64,000 bases of DNA, taken from NCBI RefSeq assembly GCF_040802235.1, contig NC_133165.1, forward strand, positions 14,107,623 to 14,171,622, in the 5' to 3' direction. The notes under the pieces were generated by a model. It was not told where the DNA came from, ran no database searches, and was given only the letters and a program-made list of their open reading frames with translations. Position 1 is the stretch's first letter. The number at the start of each line of letters is the position of its first letter. The DNA comes from Manis javanica (lineage: Eukaryota; Chordata; Mammalia; Pholidota; Manidae). Positions 12,684-25,100 of the stretch are shown here, piece after piece. The position numbers and the translations under genes were made by a program.

Positions 12684-13451
12684 TCATGTCATTCCCTTCT
12701 GGCCTGTAAGGTTTCTGTTGAGAAGTCTGATGATAGCCTGATGGGTTTTCCTTTGTAGGTGACCTTTTTTTTTCTCTCTGGCTGCTTTTAATACTCTGTC
12801 CTTGTTCATGATCTTTGCCATTTTAATTATTATATGTCTTGGTGTTGTCCTCCTTGGGTCCCTTTTCAGTGGAGTTCTGTGCACCTCCATGGCCTGAGAG
12901 ACTATTTCCTTCCCCAGATTGGGGAAGTTTTCAGCAATTACTTCTTCAAAGATACTTTCTATCCCTTTTTCTTTCTCTTCTTCTTCTTCTGGTGTCCCTA
13001 TAATGCAAATATTGTTCCATTTAGATTGGTCACACAGTTCTCTTAATATTCTTTCATTCCTAGAGATCCTTTTATCTCTCTCTGCCTCAGCTTCTCTGTA
13101 TTCCTGTTCTCTGATTTCTATTCCATTCACAGCCTCCTATACCTTACCTAATCTTCTTTTAAATCCCTCCATTGTCTGTTTCATTTCAGTTATCTCCCTC
13201 CTGAATTCATCCCTTAGCTCTTGAATATTTTTCTGTAGCTGCATTAGCATGCTTATGACTTTTATTTTGAATTCTTTTTCAGGAAGATTGGTGATTTCAG
13301 TCTCACTGAGGCCTCTGTCTGGTGTTTGAGGGATTTTGGACTGAACAAGGTTCTTCTGCCCTTTCATAGTTCTGGAGCTATGGGAGTGGTCACCGGCAAG
13401 TGGCACAGGTGTCATCTGGGAGGACAAAGTCTCTTCCTGCTTGCTGGTCAT
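12684..13451 (-). pseudogene. L1-A ORF1 (RNA-binding protein), broken
   Basis: ORF1 of L1-A in two open pieces: 13137-13451 (104 codons; N-terminal part and coiled coil, with heptad-rich LMQLQKNIQELRDEF) and 12684-13130 (148 codons; RRM and C-terminal part with IIGTPEEEEEKEKGIES and [14 protein letters not shown]). The pieces meet at 13130-13137 with a break in frame. ORF1p of intact L1 is about 300-340 residues and acts as a trimeric nucleic-acid chaperone. Here the coding capacity is nearly complete but disrupted. Confidence 0.85.
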
Positions 13452-14439
13452 TGTGCCTGTCTCTGCTGTCTGTGCCCATTAACCACATGCAGGGAGCAGC
13501 CTCTGGGTTAATCCGCTAAACTGCCTTGGGCAGGATGGTGCTCGGGATGACCTAGGGTGATGGTGGGGTTTGCAGGTGAGCAGCGCAGGTTCTGCCATGA
13601 GAGCAAAGCCCCTTCGTGTCTCCCGGTCTTAGCGCCCATCTCTGCTGTTTGCGCTGGTCAACTGTATGCAGGGAGTGGCCTCTAGGTCTGGGCAGGTTAG
13701 TCACATGCAGAGAGAAGCCTTTGCATTAAGCTGTGTAGTTGCTGCAGGCAGGGCTACCCTCCAGCTAGTGTGCAGCAATGGTGGGGACAGCTGGTTTGCC
13801 TGTAGGTGCCAGTGGGGAGGAAGGAGTGGCAGGCTGCTTATCGTGATGATGGGCCTTTGGGCTGCATTGCCAACAAAGGGGATAGGGCACCTGAAAGCTC
13901 CTGAAATTTCCTTGCCTACTGGGCTGACTCTGCCAGGATGATTTTGTCCACCTGATCCTTCTCCCAAACCCTTGCCCCCCTATCAGCCCTCTGACTGCTG
14001 AAAGGTCCCTTAAAGAGCCTGATTTTCTTTTGTTCCAGGGCAGCTGGTTGTGGGAACCTGTTCACAGTCTTAGTCTTAGACTCTGCCTTTCAGTCCCTCC
14101 AGTCTCCAGAGCACCTCGCACTGTGGGTCCATGCTCCTGGGGTAGATTTCTAGGGCTGTGTATTTAGCAGTCCTGTGCTTCCACTCCCTCCCTACTCTGA
14201 TTCTTTTCCTCCCAGCAGTGAGTTGGGGTGGAGGGAGTGCTTGGGTCCTACCGGGTTGTGGCCTTTTACTTTACCCTTTTCCATGAGCTGTTGACTTCTC
14301 CCAGATGTAGACTGGCTGGTGTACTGTTACTTCTGGGCACTCTTTTAGCATTAGTTGTATTTACTGTATTTTCAAGATATATGTGGTTTTGGGAGGAGAT
14401 TTCTGCAGATTCATGTCACCATCTTTTTCCCCTTCTCTC

Positions 14440-14545
14440 GAGGCTCTGAGATTATTAACAATCTTGCATTAGCTCACCCAAAAAGTAAGTGTCAGAATTA
14501 GTGTTCCCACCAATGCACCACATTCTTTAGCTTGACTGTAAAATG
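14440..14545 (-). repeat. MIR fragment right of L1-A
   Basis: Antisense MIR continuing from 8391: after the duplicated GAGGCTCTGAGATTATTA come ACAATCTTGCATTAGCTCAC and AAGTAAGTGTCAGAATTAGT, in the right order for MIR. Confidence 0.65.
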
Positions 14546-14649
14546 AGTTCTCAAAGAGCAGTTCTTGTGAAATCAGAGTCCACAAACATTGCAGCAAGGA
14601 TTCATGTGTATGAAGACCCAGTCCTACAAAATACTATATTCCTTTGCTT

Positions 14650-15075
14650 TCTGCTGAAAGTAAGGTAAACATCCTGAAGAGACACTGCAACCAAATGCAA
14701 ATGTGTGAAACCTTGTTTTGATTCTGAATTGAACAAATGGGTATAAATGACTTTTTGAGCCAATCATGGAAATGTAAATGAGTACAAGTAGTAGATGACA
14801 TTATGGGGAAAAAAAACCTTGACTTAGAAATATATACTAACATATTTATGTGAAAGAACAATCTGGCTGAGATTTGCTTTAAAATTCTTCAGGCTGTATG
14901 TGTGTGTATGTGTGGTATGTGTCAATGCTCGTGTATGTCCAGATGAAACAAGATTAGTAAAATGTTGATAATTATTGAGGTTTGGGATGAATACATGCAG
15001 ATTCATTAGACTCAACTCTCTACTTGTGGACATGTTGGACATTTTCCAGAATAAAAAAGCTTAAAAAAAGCCTTA
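14650..15075 (+). mobile_element. ancient L1 3' UTR fragment (sense)
   Basis: Matches the remembered 3' end of old mammalian L1M elements: TTGATTCTGAATTGAACAAA, a stretch on GATGACATTATGGGG, then TTGATAATTATTGAGGTTTG and a terminal CATTTTCCAGAATAAAAAAG followed by an A-rich end near 15070. A TG-rich stretch lies at about 14895-14925. Confidence 0.65.
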
Positions 15076-15494
15076 TTTTCCCAGTATTTCCCAATATAGC
15101 TATATTCAGAGTATCTGACCATTCACATGTATACTGGCTGCAAACTCAATATTCCAACCCAAAGCAAGACATCATTCTTCTCATTTGCAGATAGATTTCC
15201 AAAATTTTGGAGAGCAGCTACTTTTTCTGTTTGGAGAATTTTATACTATCTCTAGCTGAGCATCAAGGGAGCTTTTTCACAACTGTCTATCTCTTCTGTG
15301 TATATCAGAAACCTCAAATTTTCTGCTAATGAAAGGAACCTGTACCTCACTGGGCAGAGTACTGGCCTTAGCTCATTTAGTCTTGCTCTTCTTGCCTTGG
15401 TGTTTTACAGAGCGTGACCCATTCTTTTATTTTCATACAATAAATAGCCTCAAGAATCCTTAAAGTGAATATATCCCTTATAAGGTGCATAATC
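15076..15494. other. no feature recognised downstream of METTL25
   Basis: No repeat or gene recognised. It could include a longer METTL25 3' UTR if a distal polyadenylation site is used. Confidence 0.4.
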
Positions 15495-16064
15495 GTTTAT
15501 TTAAGGGCATATATTTTTTTCTTCATGTAACACTTAGATTAAAACAGTGCAAAATATGCTTTATATCAGGCACTTTTATTTCTGGCCTGGTTCCTGCTTT
15601 TTTCTTCTCTTTAAATGTTGACTTTTCCCCTTCTGATAACATGGAAACCCTTCTAAAATGTGGAGGAAAACACAAATGACCTTCTGTACCAACTAATTTT
15701 ACTGTATCTACACCTAAACTTTTCATCTGTTGTTAAGTCAGTACAAATCAAAATGTGGTATGTAGCAAATATCGAGAGTCTCAAATACTGAACAGGAAAC
15801 AAAGCTCAGATTACATTCTATTGACCTACTAACTCGGGAACGTACGTCAATCACATAATACTTTCATGAGTTCTTATTTTAATAATATGCAATTTATCAA
15901 TGGAAAAATGGATTATGGCATTCTGTTATAAGCTGTTTATTGTTTACTTAAAATATATAACAATGTTTTTCAAATATTTACATAACACAACTTATATATT
16001 TAGAAAAGCAAAATTAGCAACAGGTTCTACAAAAAGATGCATCTAATACCTTCCTCAACTGAAA
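15495..16064 (-). promoter_or_regulatory. METTL25: probable METTL25 3' UTR with AATAAA candidates
   Basis: Downstream of the stop on the minus strand there is no recognised repeat for about 570 bp. AATAAA hexamers (seen as TTTATT on the plus strand) lie at 15936-15941, about 125 nt after the stop, and again near 15495-15500. I cannot tell which is used; transcript ends would decide. Confidence 0.4.
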
Positions 16065-16157
16065 TCATTGCTGTTTCTTCAGAGCAATAATAGCGTAACA
16101 TCTGGGAGATTTCACAGGATCAAACAGCTTCACAAGTGTAGACCATGCAATATCTTC
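16065..16157 (-). CDS. METTL25: METTL25 terminal coding exon with stop codon
   Basis: Minus-strand exon whose acceptor is ATCATTTCACAG (AG at 16158-16159). It has 30 codons and a TGA stop at 16065-16067. Translation [20 protein letters not shown] then [10 protein letters not shown]. The motif [12 protein letters not shown] corresponds to the end of METTL25-family proteins. The 3' UTR continues to lower coordinates. Confidence 0.9.
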   Translation of the reverse strand, partial: EDIAWSTLVKLFDPVKSPRCYAIIALKKQQ

Positions 16158-19100
16158 CTGTGAAATGATAAGTGATTTAAATATACAATAATTTATTGAA
16201 GATAAAAATGAGACATGAGTTACACTATATATTATAGTATTAGAAACTATGTAAAAAATAACTATATGAAACAATATTATTCTTTGTTGAATAAAATTAA
16301 CATTTATAATTCTACCTTCAGGAATTTATCCTGAGGAAATAAAAATGTACATAGAGAGTGAACTACAAGTTGCTCTGCTGCAACAGTGAAAAACTGGAAG
16401 TGTTTGGTAACAGTTGAGTATGAAATAAATTATTATGTGATGAAACACTGCTCAGCTTTACAGTATATTTAAGGAGATGGGAAAATTCTACATAAAATAA
16501 GTGAAACAAATTAGATGAGAAACCAAATTCATAATTTGATTCCAGTTTTAATTAAAGTGGAAATAATGTGGTCATACATATACATGTGACATATATATTA
16601 GGGAGAAGCACTGGGAAACATAACAAAAATTTAATAGTGCTGAAAGGTGGGATTATCACTGCTTTTAGTTTTCTTTTTTATATTCTTCATTTTAAATTTT
16701 CTAACATAAATATGTATTACTTCTATAATTAAATATTATTTAAAATATTAACATTAACATTTATATGATTTCTATCACTTCATGCAAATCTTTAATATTT
16801 GTGCAAACTGTTTTTTATGTAGGTCGAATTGTTTTGTAAAGGTAAATGATGAGTACCTAGTAAAACAGGCCTGATTCTGTTACCCACCAGTTTGGGAACC
16901 AAAGCTTTCCAGTGATTTTTAGTTAGTTGGTAGCTCATTCTAATAAATGATTCTCTAAATATTTAAAAATTGTCTTCTTCCATAAAAATACAAATTAGAA
17001 CAAAAGCAAACATTCATTAAAATTCATTTATTTCAAGTAACCTATTAAAAAGAAGAGAAAGTAAACCTCCCAATATGATCAAACAAAGTTGTTAAAATAA
17101 TTATAGTGGAAACATAATGCTGAATCCATGAATAGGTTTAATTTTGAACAGTTCAGAAAACTACTTTGATCACAGCTCAGATCAGAATCTGCAAAAAATA
17201 TTTTCCCTAAAGACAGTAAAAAAAAATATATTTTTGACTGGAACATAAAATAAATAAGATGGTGAAAAAACAAGCAATTTTCATTGATCAGAAAGAAGTT
17301 TCTATATTGCAGAATGAATATGTCCAAAAATCCAAAAGTGAAGTAAAAGGTGAATTCTTACAGATGAAACATACATGATATCTTTTATGTCTGGCCTTCA
17401 TTAATTTTAACTATATAATATATCATATGTATGATGGCGTTCACTACCTACCATATAGTAATTACCATACAATTAAAAGAACCTAAACTTCATTATAGCA
17501 GTTTTGTTGAAAACATCTGTCATACATATGTTTGTATTTAAAAGGAGATGGAATGAATATTTAAACTTGGAAAATATAATGAGAAAAATTATCTTACTAG
17601 CTGTATGTCAAAGAATCTTATCTTAGGCATATGTGAATCCATATTATTGAATTTAATAAAGACAATTGTTATGCACTTAAAAATAACATAACTTACCTGT
17701 TCTTTAAGGTAGCAAAGTCGATCCAGAAGAATCAGTGTCTCTATACAAGGAGCCAGAACAACTTTCAACTAAAAGATAAGAGTAAGGTAGGATGGTGATA
17801 CTTTAAAAACATAAACAACAACTAGCTTACCATTTATGTTTAAGAAAATGTATCTACAGAAAATTTATATAGGGCCATATCTCTACCACCCAATGTACCT
17901 CTAAGAAAATTAACACTGCAGAGATCAAAAGGTTTTCTTTAATAATAATAGGAAAAGAATGTCCTTTGAGTGAGTGTGATGTAGAATCCAAAAGCCATCA
18001 TACATATGTGATAGAAAGCTTTTAAGCTACTAAGAATGAAATTCATTAAAAGGAATGCTTGTAAAATAACTGCATTGAGACCAATATGTGTTCAAAGAAC
18101 TCTGAGACTGCTTTCTATGCGTTTATAATATATTTTAAGAGAAATCTACCATGTGCTCTCTTTATTACATTACTGACACCTCATATAGTTTTGAAATAGG
18201 AAATGATCCAAACAGTTTTTTCTGCAGTAAGAGAAAAACAACCTAGATTTGTTGGCCCCATAATAAAATGTAATAGTACCCTATTCAAGTCTAGCAACAT
18301 ATTCAAATTAATATGTTAAGTTCTGAGATTTACCATGTTAAAAGCTTCCAGCTCATTCATTCTAGGTTTATACTTCTCATAGTAGTCCATTATAATGTTT
18401 TTTGGCAGCTTCAAGATAAAACAGCAACAATAAAGTTAACAATAGTAAACATATTTTTTCCTTATCAAACATACAATAAAGTAAAATGAATGTAACAATT
18501 TAAAACAACCTTAGGTGTCTGAAGAGCTCTAAATATATTCATGATGCAAGTAAATATAATTATTTCACTTAAATCTTCTATACCAATAGAGGTTATTCAG
18601 CATATCATAAATAAAATCACAAATAACATATTAATACTGCTTTACTTTCAACAAGTAGTGATGAAATATTTACTTTCACTTGCTTCTATTCTTGAGGTAC
18701 ACAGGAGCTCAACAAGTATTTTTTGAATAAAATTAAGATTAAAAAAATATATAGAACTATTCTAGAGAATAATTCAGAGGCAACAGGAACATGACATGAA
18801 CGTATATTCATATTTAAGGTAATTTCCTATGTCCACTAGACAAATCTGTCAACAGGCATTACTTTGTTTTTCCTCTAAAATACATTAAACCTATATAGTA
18901 CACTGAATCTTTGTAGTTAGCAGACCACTTTCTAGATCACTTACATGTTTTTAGTCCCATCAGTTGAGCTTTTTGCTTACTGAGTCAAGTGTATTTGTTT
19001 CTAAACTTGTTATGCCAGTTATATTATTGTAATGATGTAAGTAAATGTAACATAACCAGTGAAATATGAATGCAAAGGAAAAGTTGTTTCTATAAGCTGA

Positions 19101-22100
19101 ATGCCTTTGTGAAAGGCTTGGTAAAGCAAAGTCACCAGAAGAAATTGGACAAAAAAGAGTAAAAAATATCCGAAAGGATGTATAGTCAGATTTCTTGCAA
19201 AGGTTTAAGTGAATTTTTTTCAGAGCCCCTATTCTTTTTCTTATGGCACTAAATTTCTTTTGAAGTTAAAAATTACCAAAGGGTAACTGAAAAGTAAGGC
19301 TTCATCTTATCCAATTTCTCACGCAGCGCTCCAGATCTCCCCCTTGGCACAGAACCCAGGAATGTTATGCTCCCCTCCCCAACCCTTTTTAAAATTTTGA
19401 CCATCTTTGAATCAAATGAATACCTCCTGGACCAAATTTTTGCAGTAGAGTATACTGGGCTGCATCCAGGCCTACTCTACAAGGCAAAAAAATTCTCATC
19501 TCACAAAACTGTGTGTGTGTGTGGATTATAGACAATCATCTTTACTTCTCCTCTGCCATCTAAGAGTAGTTACAGGACAAAGAACTCAATCTTTTTTCAT
19601 TCCTGCCTCAGCAGCATACTGCTTCCTAAAAACGTGGTTTTCCAATGTGATTGCTTGGGTTCTCTAATATTCTCTGTTTCTCCTTTGTTAGACTGGAAGC
19701 ACCACCCTGAATTTGTTACAAACTAGGAATTGTTGATTTTGCTCCTCAGGATATGCACTTTGGAAATTGTGTTCTATTGATTTTGTTGGTGATCTGTAAG
19801 CCTGCATCTCTTTGTCTTTCTGCATCCCTCTTTACCTTTATTGTACTTCACAGTATACTTGGTTTGAGATTTAAAATGCTTTTGATGCTGTCAAAGGAGT
19901 TTGTGGTTTGGTTTCTTTCTATTTGTTTCTTTTGTGTGATTCTGCAAAGGTCATCAAAATTCCATTATTTAACAAAACTAAAGTCTGTTGTTTCACTTTA
20001 GGTGAACCAAAGCTGAACATTGTAGACTATGCATAATAGATATGTTTGATGCAAAAAAGTTAAGGTAGAACTGCAACAGTGAAACTATGCAAGCCTGCTC
20101 TACAAGCCAAAAAAGTTCTCATCTCACAAAATTGTGTGTGTGTGTGGATTATAGACTATCATCTTCTCTTTTGCCATCTAAGAGTAGTTACAGGACAAAG
20201 AACTCAATCTTTTTTCATTCCTGCCTCACCAGCATATTGCTTCCTAAAAACAAAACAATGTGCAAAAAAGCAAAACAAATGCGTTATTTTTATACCAAAA
20301 GTTTGGTGAGTAAAAGTATATCAGTGTTTTTAAATGAAAACTTGATTGTTTAAGGTATGATTCCATGTTTCAATTAGTCAACTAACAGTCTCATCAGATT
20401 AGATCACAGAGAATGTATGGGCAATGTTAAATGAAGAACAGTTTTTAATCTTAACACCAATCTGTAACATATATACATTCATGGATGATTGGGAGTATGG
20501 GCCATGAATTCCACTGCCCCCTGCTGCACATCTCCTTGACTCAAGAAAAAGAGATTGATATGAGTTAAACTGTGTAACAGGGCCCTAGCTCAGCAGGTTA
20601 TGGTTTTAAATCAGGGAGATGTCTAGTCCTAAGGATAAACTGAGGGAGACACTAAGTGAGCAGTCATGTTCAGGTGCTATAGATTTTTTCCCCACCTTCC
20701 TTACAATTTTTCAAGTTACTTTAATTCCAATACAGCTTATGTTTTAGATAGTATATGTCTTAATGGTCAACACACTTCATACACTTGTTTCATCCTGTCT
20801 AAACATCTCTTCTTTAATGTTTCAATGAGATTCATTATTTTGAATTTCTTCTGCCTTTTTTCAAACCTCAATTCTTCACTTTGCTCTAGAAGTACATTTA
20901 TTGTGTCTGAGGGCAAGCATGGATTTTCTCCATATTCTTCCTCAGAGACTTATTTATCTGATTACTCCTAGTTTTGGAAAAATGCTAAACAAGCATTTGT
21001 CTTCTGCTCAAGGTCTGTTAATAAATTATATAAATATGACAAAAATGTCATGCGGACTAGAGTTAGTCTGGATTAGAATCCCTCTTCCCCAGTTTCCTAA
21101 ATCTTAAGCCTTAAGAAATCTGCTTAACCTGTGTCTCAATGTTCCCATCTATAAAATGAGAATAGTACTCCTATCATAAGGTCATCCTTAACATTCAGTG
21201 AGATGACATACACAAGAGCTTTTAGCACAGTGTCTGGCACAAAGCAAAGGTTCACTGAACATTAGCTTTAATCGTATTTAAAAAAAAATCCTCATACCAT
21301 TTTTAGATTTAGAGACATTTTGTAGGACAGACTTCCCATATACTCTATATCAAGCTTCCCCTATTAGTAACACCTTACAATATGGTTATTTGTTGTAATT
21401 AATGAACCAAATATTGATACATTATTATTAGCTAAGGTCCATATTTTATTCATATTTTGAAAGACTTTACCTGATGTCCCTGTTCCAGCATCCCATCCAG
21501 GGTATCACACTGCATTTACTCTTACTGGTTGCAACAGGGTCTCGGACTTGCCTTATGATGGCCTTGACAGTTTTGAAGAGTACTTACTGGTCAGATATTT
21601 TGTAGAATGTTCCTTCACTGGAATCTGTCAGATGTTTTCCTCATAATTAGACTGAGACTATGCTTTTTTGCAGAGGAAGACCACAGAAGCAGAGAGGGAT
21701 GCCCCTCACGTCATACCAGGGTATATGTATCAACATGACTTACCACTGTTGACACTGACCTTGCTTCCCTGGCTGAGACAGTGTTTGTCACGTTTCTTCA
21801 CTATGAAGTTCCTCTTTTTTTTCTTCTCCATACTGTACACTTTACAAGAAAGTCACTAGGTGCAGCCCATATTTAACGAATGGGTAGTTTTACTCTATCT
21901 CCTTGGGGGTGGAGTATCTAATTATTTAGAATTATTTTCCAGGAAGATTTGTCTCTTCTCTTTCACATAGTTATTTATTGCCTTTTTTAGATCTAAATAA
22001 GGGGGCCCAGGTAAGCAGAACTGGACTGCAATTTCAAGGGAAGAGGGTGGGCTGGATGTGTGGATGAGAGATACATAGTTGTTCAGAGGACCCACCCCAG

Positions 22101-25100
22101 CCCCATGCATGATCAGAAGACGGCTTAGCAACTGATTAGCTCTCAAAACTAGATGGCGGGACTGAGGCTGCTGATACACCCTTGGCTAGGGCATAACTGG
22201 CTTAAGAACTAAGGTAGGTGGATGTGGAGGTGAAGTCCCCTAGCTGATCCTGGCTAGGGAGCCTAGGGAAGACAAAGCCAGTGGCATGAAGCTGAGGTGG
22301 TCCTGATAGGCTGTCAGAGGAAATTATCCATGTTATTACTCAAAAGATTAGCATTACTGCAAATACTCTGGAGTGCATAGTGCAAAGGTGATCAGTATTT
22401 TTACTTTTTAGAAATGATGTAATTATACATGTAACCAATCTCCCTAAGCTTGAAATTTATGGATAATAAAATGGAGGTTCTCTTAAAAAGAAAGTAAAGC
22501 ATACTGCATAAAGTTCTTTCCATATTCTTTAATGTACACCTTATTCAATGACTAGCTAATGGAAATAAAATTTGAACATAACTTACATATAAAATATTAA
22601 GTTCAGCTCACAATCATTCTACAAATGACTACTGATACACCATGTATTACATATTTTTTCATTTGAATTAGTCATTTGCAAATTTTGTACACTTCAACAA
22701 TTTTAATAATCTAACATAGTGTGACATTGAAATCAATGTTTTCTCCTCTATTAACAACAGTATTAATAAGATAATTACCTAGCTCTTATTTTTCTTCCTT
22801 AAATAAATAAAAAATAAATAAAGGGTGTAATGTGTTCTTCTATTCTTTCAATGATTTATCTTCTACTACTCCCTAGAGCTTTTGGTTGCTAGGGAGACAT
22901 TTCTGTACCTCTTGCTTCTCTAAGGTTAGCTAGGAGAATAAAGATAATTTTTATAGGCAGTGTGGCTGCTCTTATATGAATTAGACTTATATGAGAATTT
23001 TGTATTTCTTAATGGAAATATCCTTTTGTTTTCTGTGCATTTGGAATTAAAATTATATTTGCATATAATTTTGACATAATGTTTTGCATCACAATTTGAA
23101 AGAGGTATAACTGTTAATTCTTGTTTTCTTTTACAAAATTTAATTGCTCCAAATCTGGATAATCATAAGTTATAAGAAACTTGTTATTAATACTATTTTC
23201 AAGAAGAATTTCGTAGTTTACAATATGAAACATATAAATCAAGGGAGAATGTGATACCAAATAACCTAGCTAAGGACAGTTGCTGGCATCAAGCATAAGG
23301 GTAACTTTGAGGCTCCTGATACGTAAGGCAAACAAGAAATAAGTTGAGTTTTGAATCTGGAAACTGCTTTGGGCGGGATGGTCATTTTGACAATATTAAT
23401 TTTCCCTAATTTATCAGCATGGGATATATTTTTATTGCTTTGTGTCTTCTTCAATTTATTTCATCCGTGTCTGACAGTTTTCAGAGTACAGGTCTGTTAG
23501 TTCTTTGGTTACGTTTACTCTTAGGTATTTTACTCTTTTTGATGCAATTGTAAATAGAGTTGATTTCCTGATTTATTTTTCTGATAGTTCCTTATTAGTA
23601 TGTATGGAAATGCAACAGGTATCTGTATATTGATTTTCGTATCCTGCAACTTCACTGAATTCATTTATTAGTTCTAATACTATTTTGGCAGAGTCTTTGG
23701 GGTTTTCTACATATCGTATCATATCATCTGCATACAGCGACAGTTTAACTTCTTCCTTACCAATTTGGATGCCTTTTTCCTCTTTACCTTGTCTGACTGC
23801 CGTGGCTGGGACCTCCAGAATTATGTTGAATAGAAGTGGTGAGAATAAACATCCTTATCTTGTTCCTGATATTAGAGAAAACATTCAGCTTTTCACCATT
23901 GAGTATGATGTCGGCTGTGGGTTTTGTCATATATGACCTTTATTATGCTAAGGTACAGACCCTCTATGCCCATTCTGTTCAGAGTTTTCATCATGAACGG
24001 ATGTTGAATTTTGTCAAATATTCTTTCAGCATCTATTGAGATGGTCATGTTTTTTATCCTTTTTATCCTTCCTTTTGTTAATGTGGTGTTTCACACTGAT
24101 TTATGGGTATTGTACCATCCTTGCATACCTGGAATAATTCCCACTCAGTTATGATGAATGATCCTTTTTGATACTTTTGAATTTGGTTTGCAAATATTTC
24201 ATTGAGGATTTCTGCATCTATGTTCATCAGGGATATTGGTTTGTGGCTCTTTTTCTTTTCTTTTCTTTTTTTTTTTTGTAGTGTACAGCCCAGCAATTCC
24301 ATTTCTGGGACTTTACCCAAAGAAAACACAATTACTAATTTGAAAAGACACATGCACATCTATACTTATTACATTATTTACAACAGCCCAGATATGGAGG
24401 CAACCCAAGAGCCCATCCACAGATGAATGGATAAAGAAGATGTGGTACATATAAAAAGTGGAATATTACTCAGTCATAAGAAGAAGGGAATCTTGCCATT
24501 TGCAGCAACATGGATGGACCTAGAAATTATCTTGCTAAGCACAATAATTCAGAAAGAGACAAATACCATAAGATTTCACTTACATGTGGAATCTAAAGCA
24601 AGCAAACAAAGAATAAACAGACCCATAAATACTAACAAGAGACTGTTCTTTTCCATAGGGAAGGGGGCTGGGGGGATGGATAAAACAGGTGAAGGGCAAG
24701 GAGGTAAAAACTTCAAATATGAAATGAATTAGTCATAGGAGTGGAAGTACAACATAGAGAATATAAGCAATAACATTGTAATATCTTGGTATGCAACGGG
24801 GGTAACTATACTTACTGTGGCATTTAGTAATGTATGTGATTATCAAATCACTATGTTGAACATCTGCAACCAATATAATATTGTATATCCACCACATTCC
24901 AATAAAACAAAGAAATTGTTCTTTAGAGTTCATCCTATCATGAAAAATTAAACACATGATTATGTAGATTCCTATGTAACAGAGCCCAGATAACATAAAA
25001 AGCCTTCATACTGTCTTTATTGAATGTTCAGAAATATCTTTACACCAAATATGTTAAGACTCAGAATGTCTCCAACCCTAACACATTTTGATGTGTTCCT

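Larger units (their letters stand above)
8392..14439 (-). mobile_element. L1-A: long antisense L1 with 5' end and 18-bp TSD
   Basis: A 6.05-kb L1 on the minus strand, bounded by the exact 18-bp duplication GAGGCTCTGAGATTATTA (8374-8391 and 14440-14457). Order by element: 5' UTR about 14439-13452, ORF1 about 13451-12680, ORF2 about 12390 to 8830, 3' UTR down to 8423, short A tail (T run at 8423-8429), then 31 extra bases at 8392-8422 before the TSD. It is the same family as L1-B (49912-56151) and L1-C (42072-46792). It has lost about 440 bp at the start of ORF2 and carries frameshifts, so it is not autonomous. Confidence 0.92.

Noticed and set aside
16065-16274. Single open frame of 69 codons ending in the METTL25 terminus
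   Set aside because: Only 16065-16157 is exon; the upstream part of the frame is intron beyond the CACAG acceptor.
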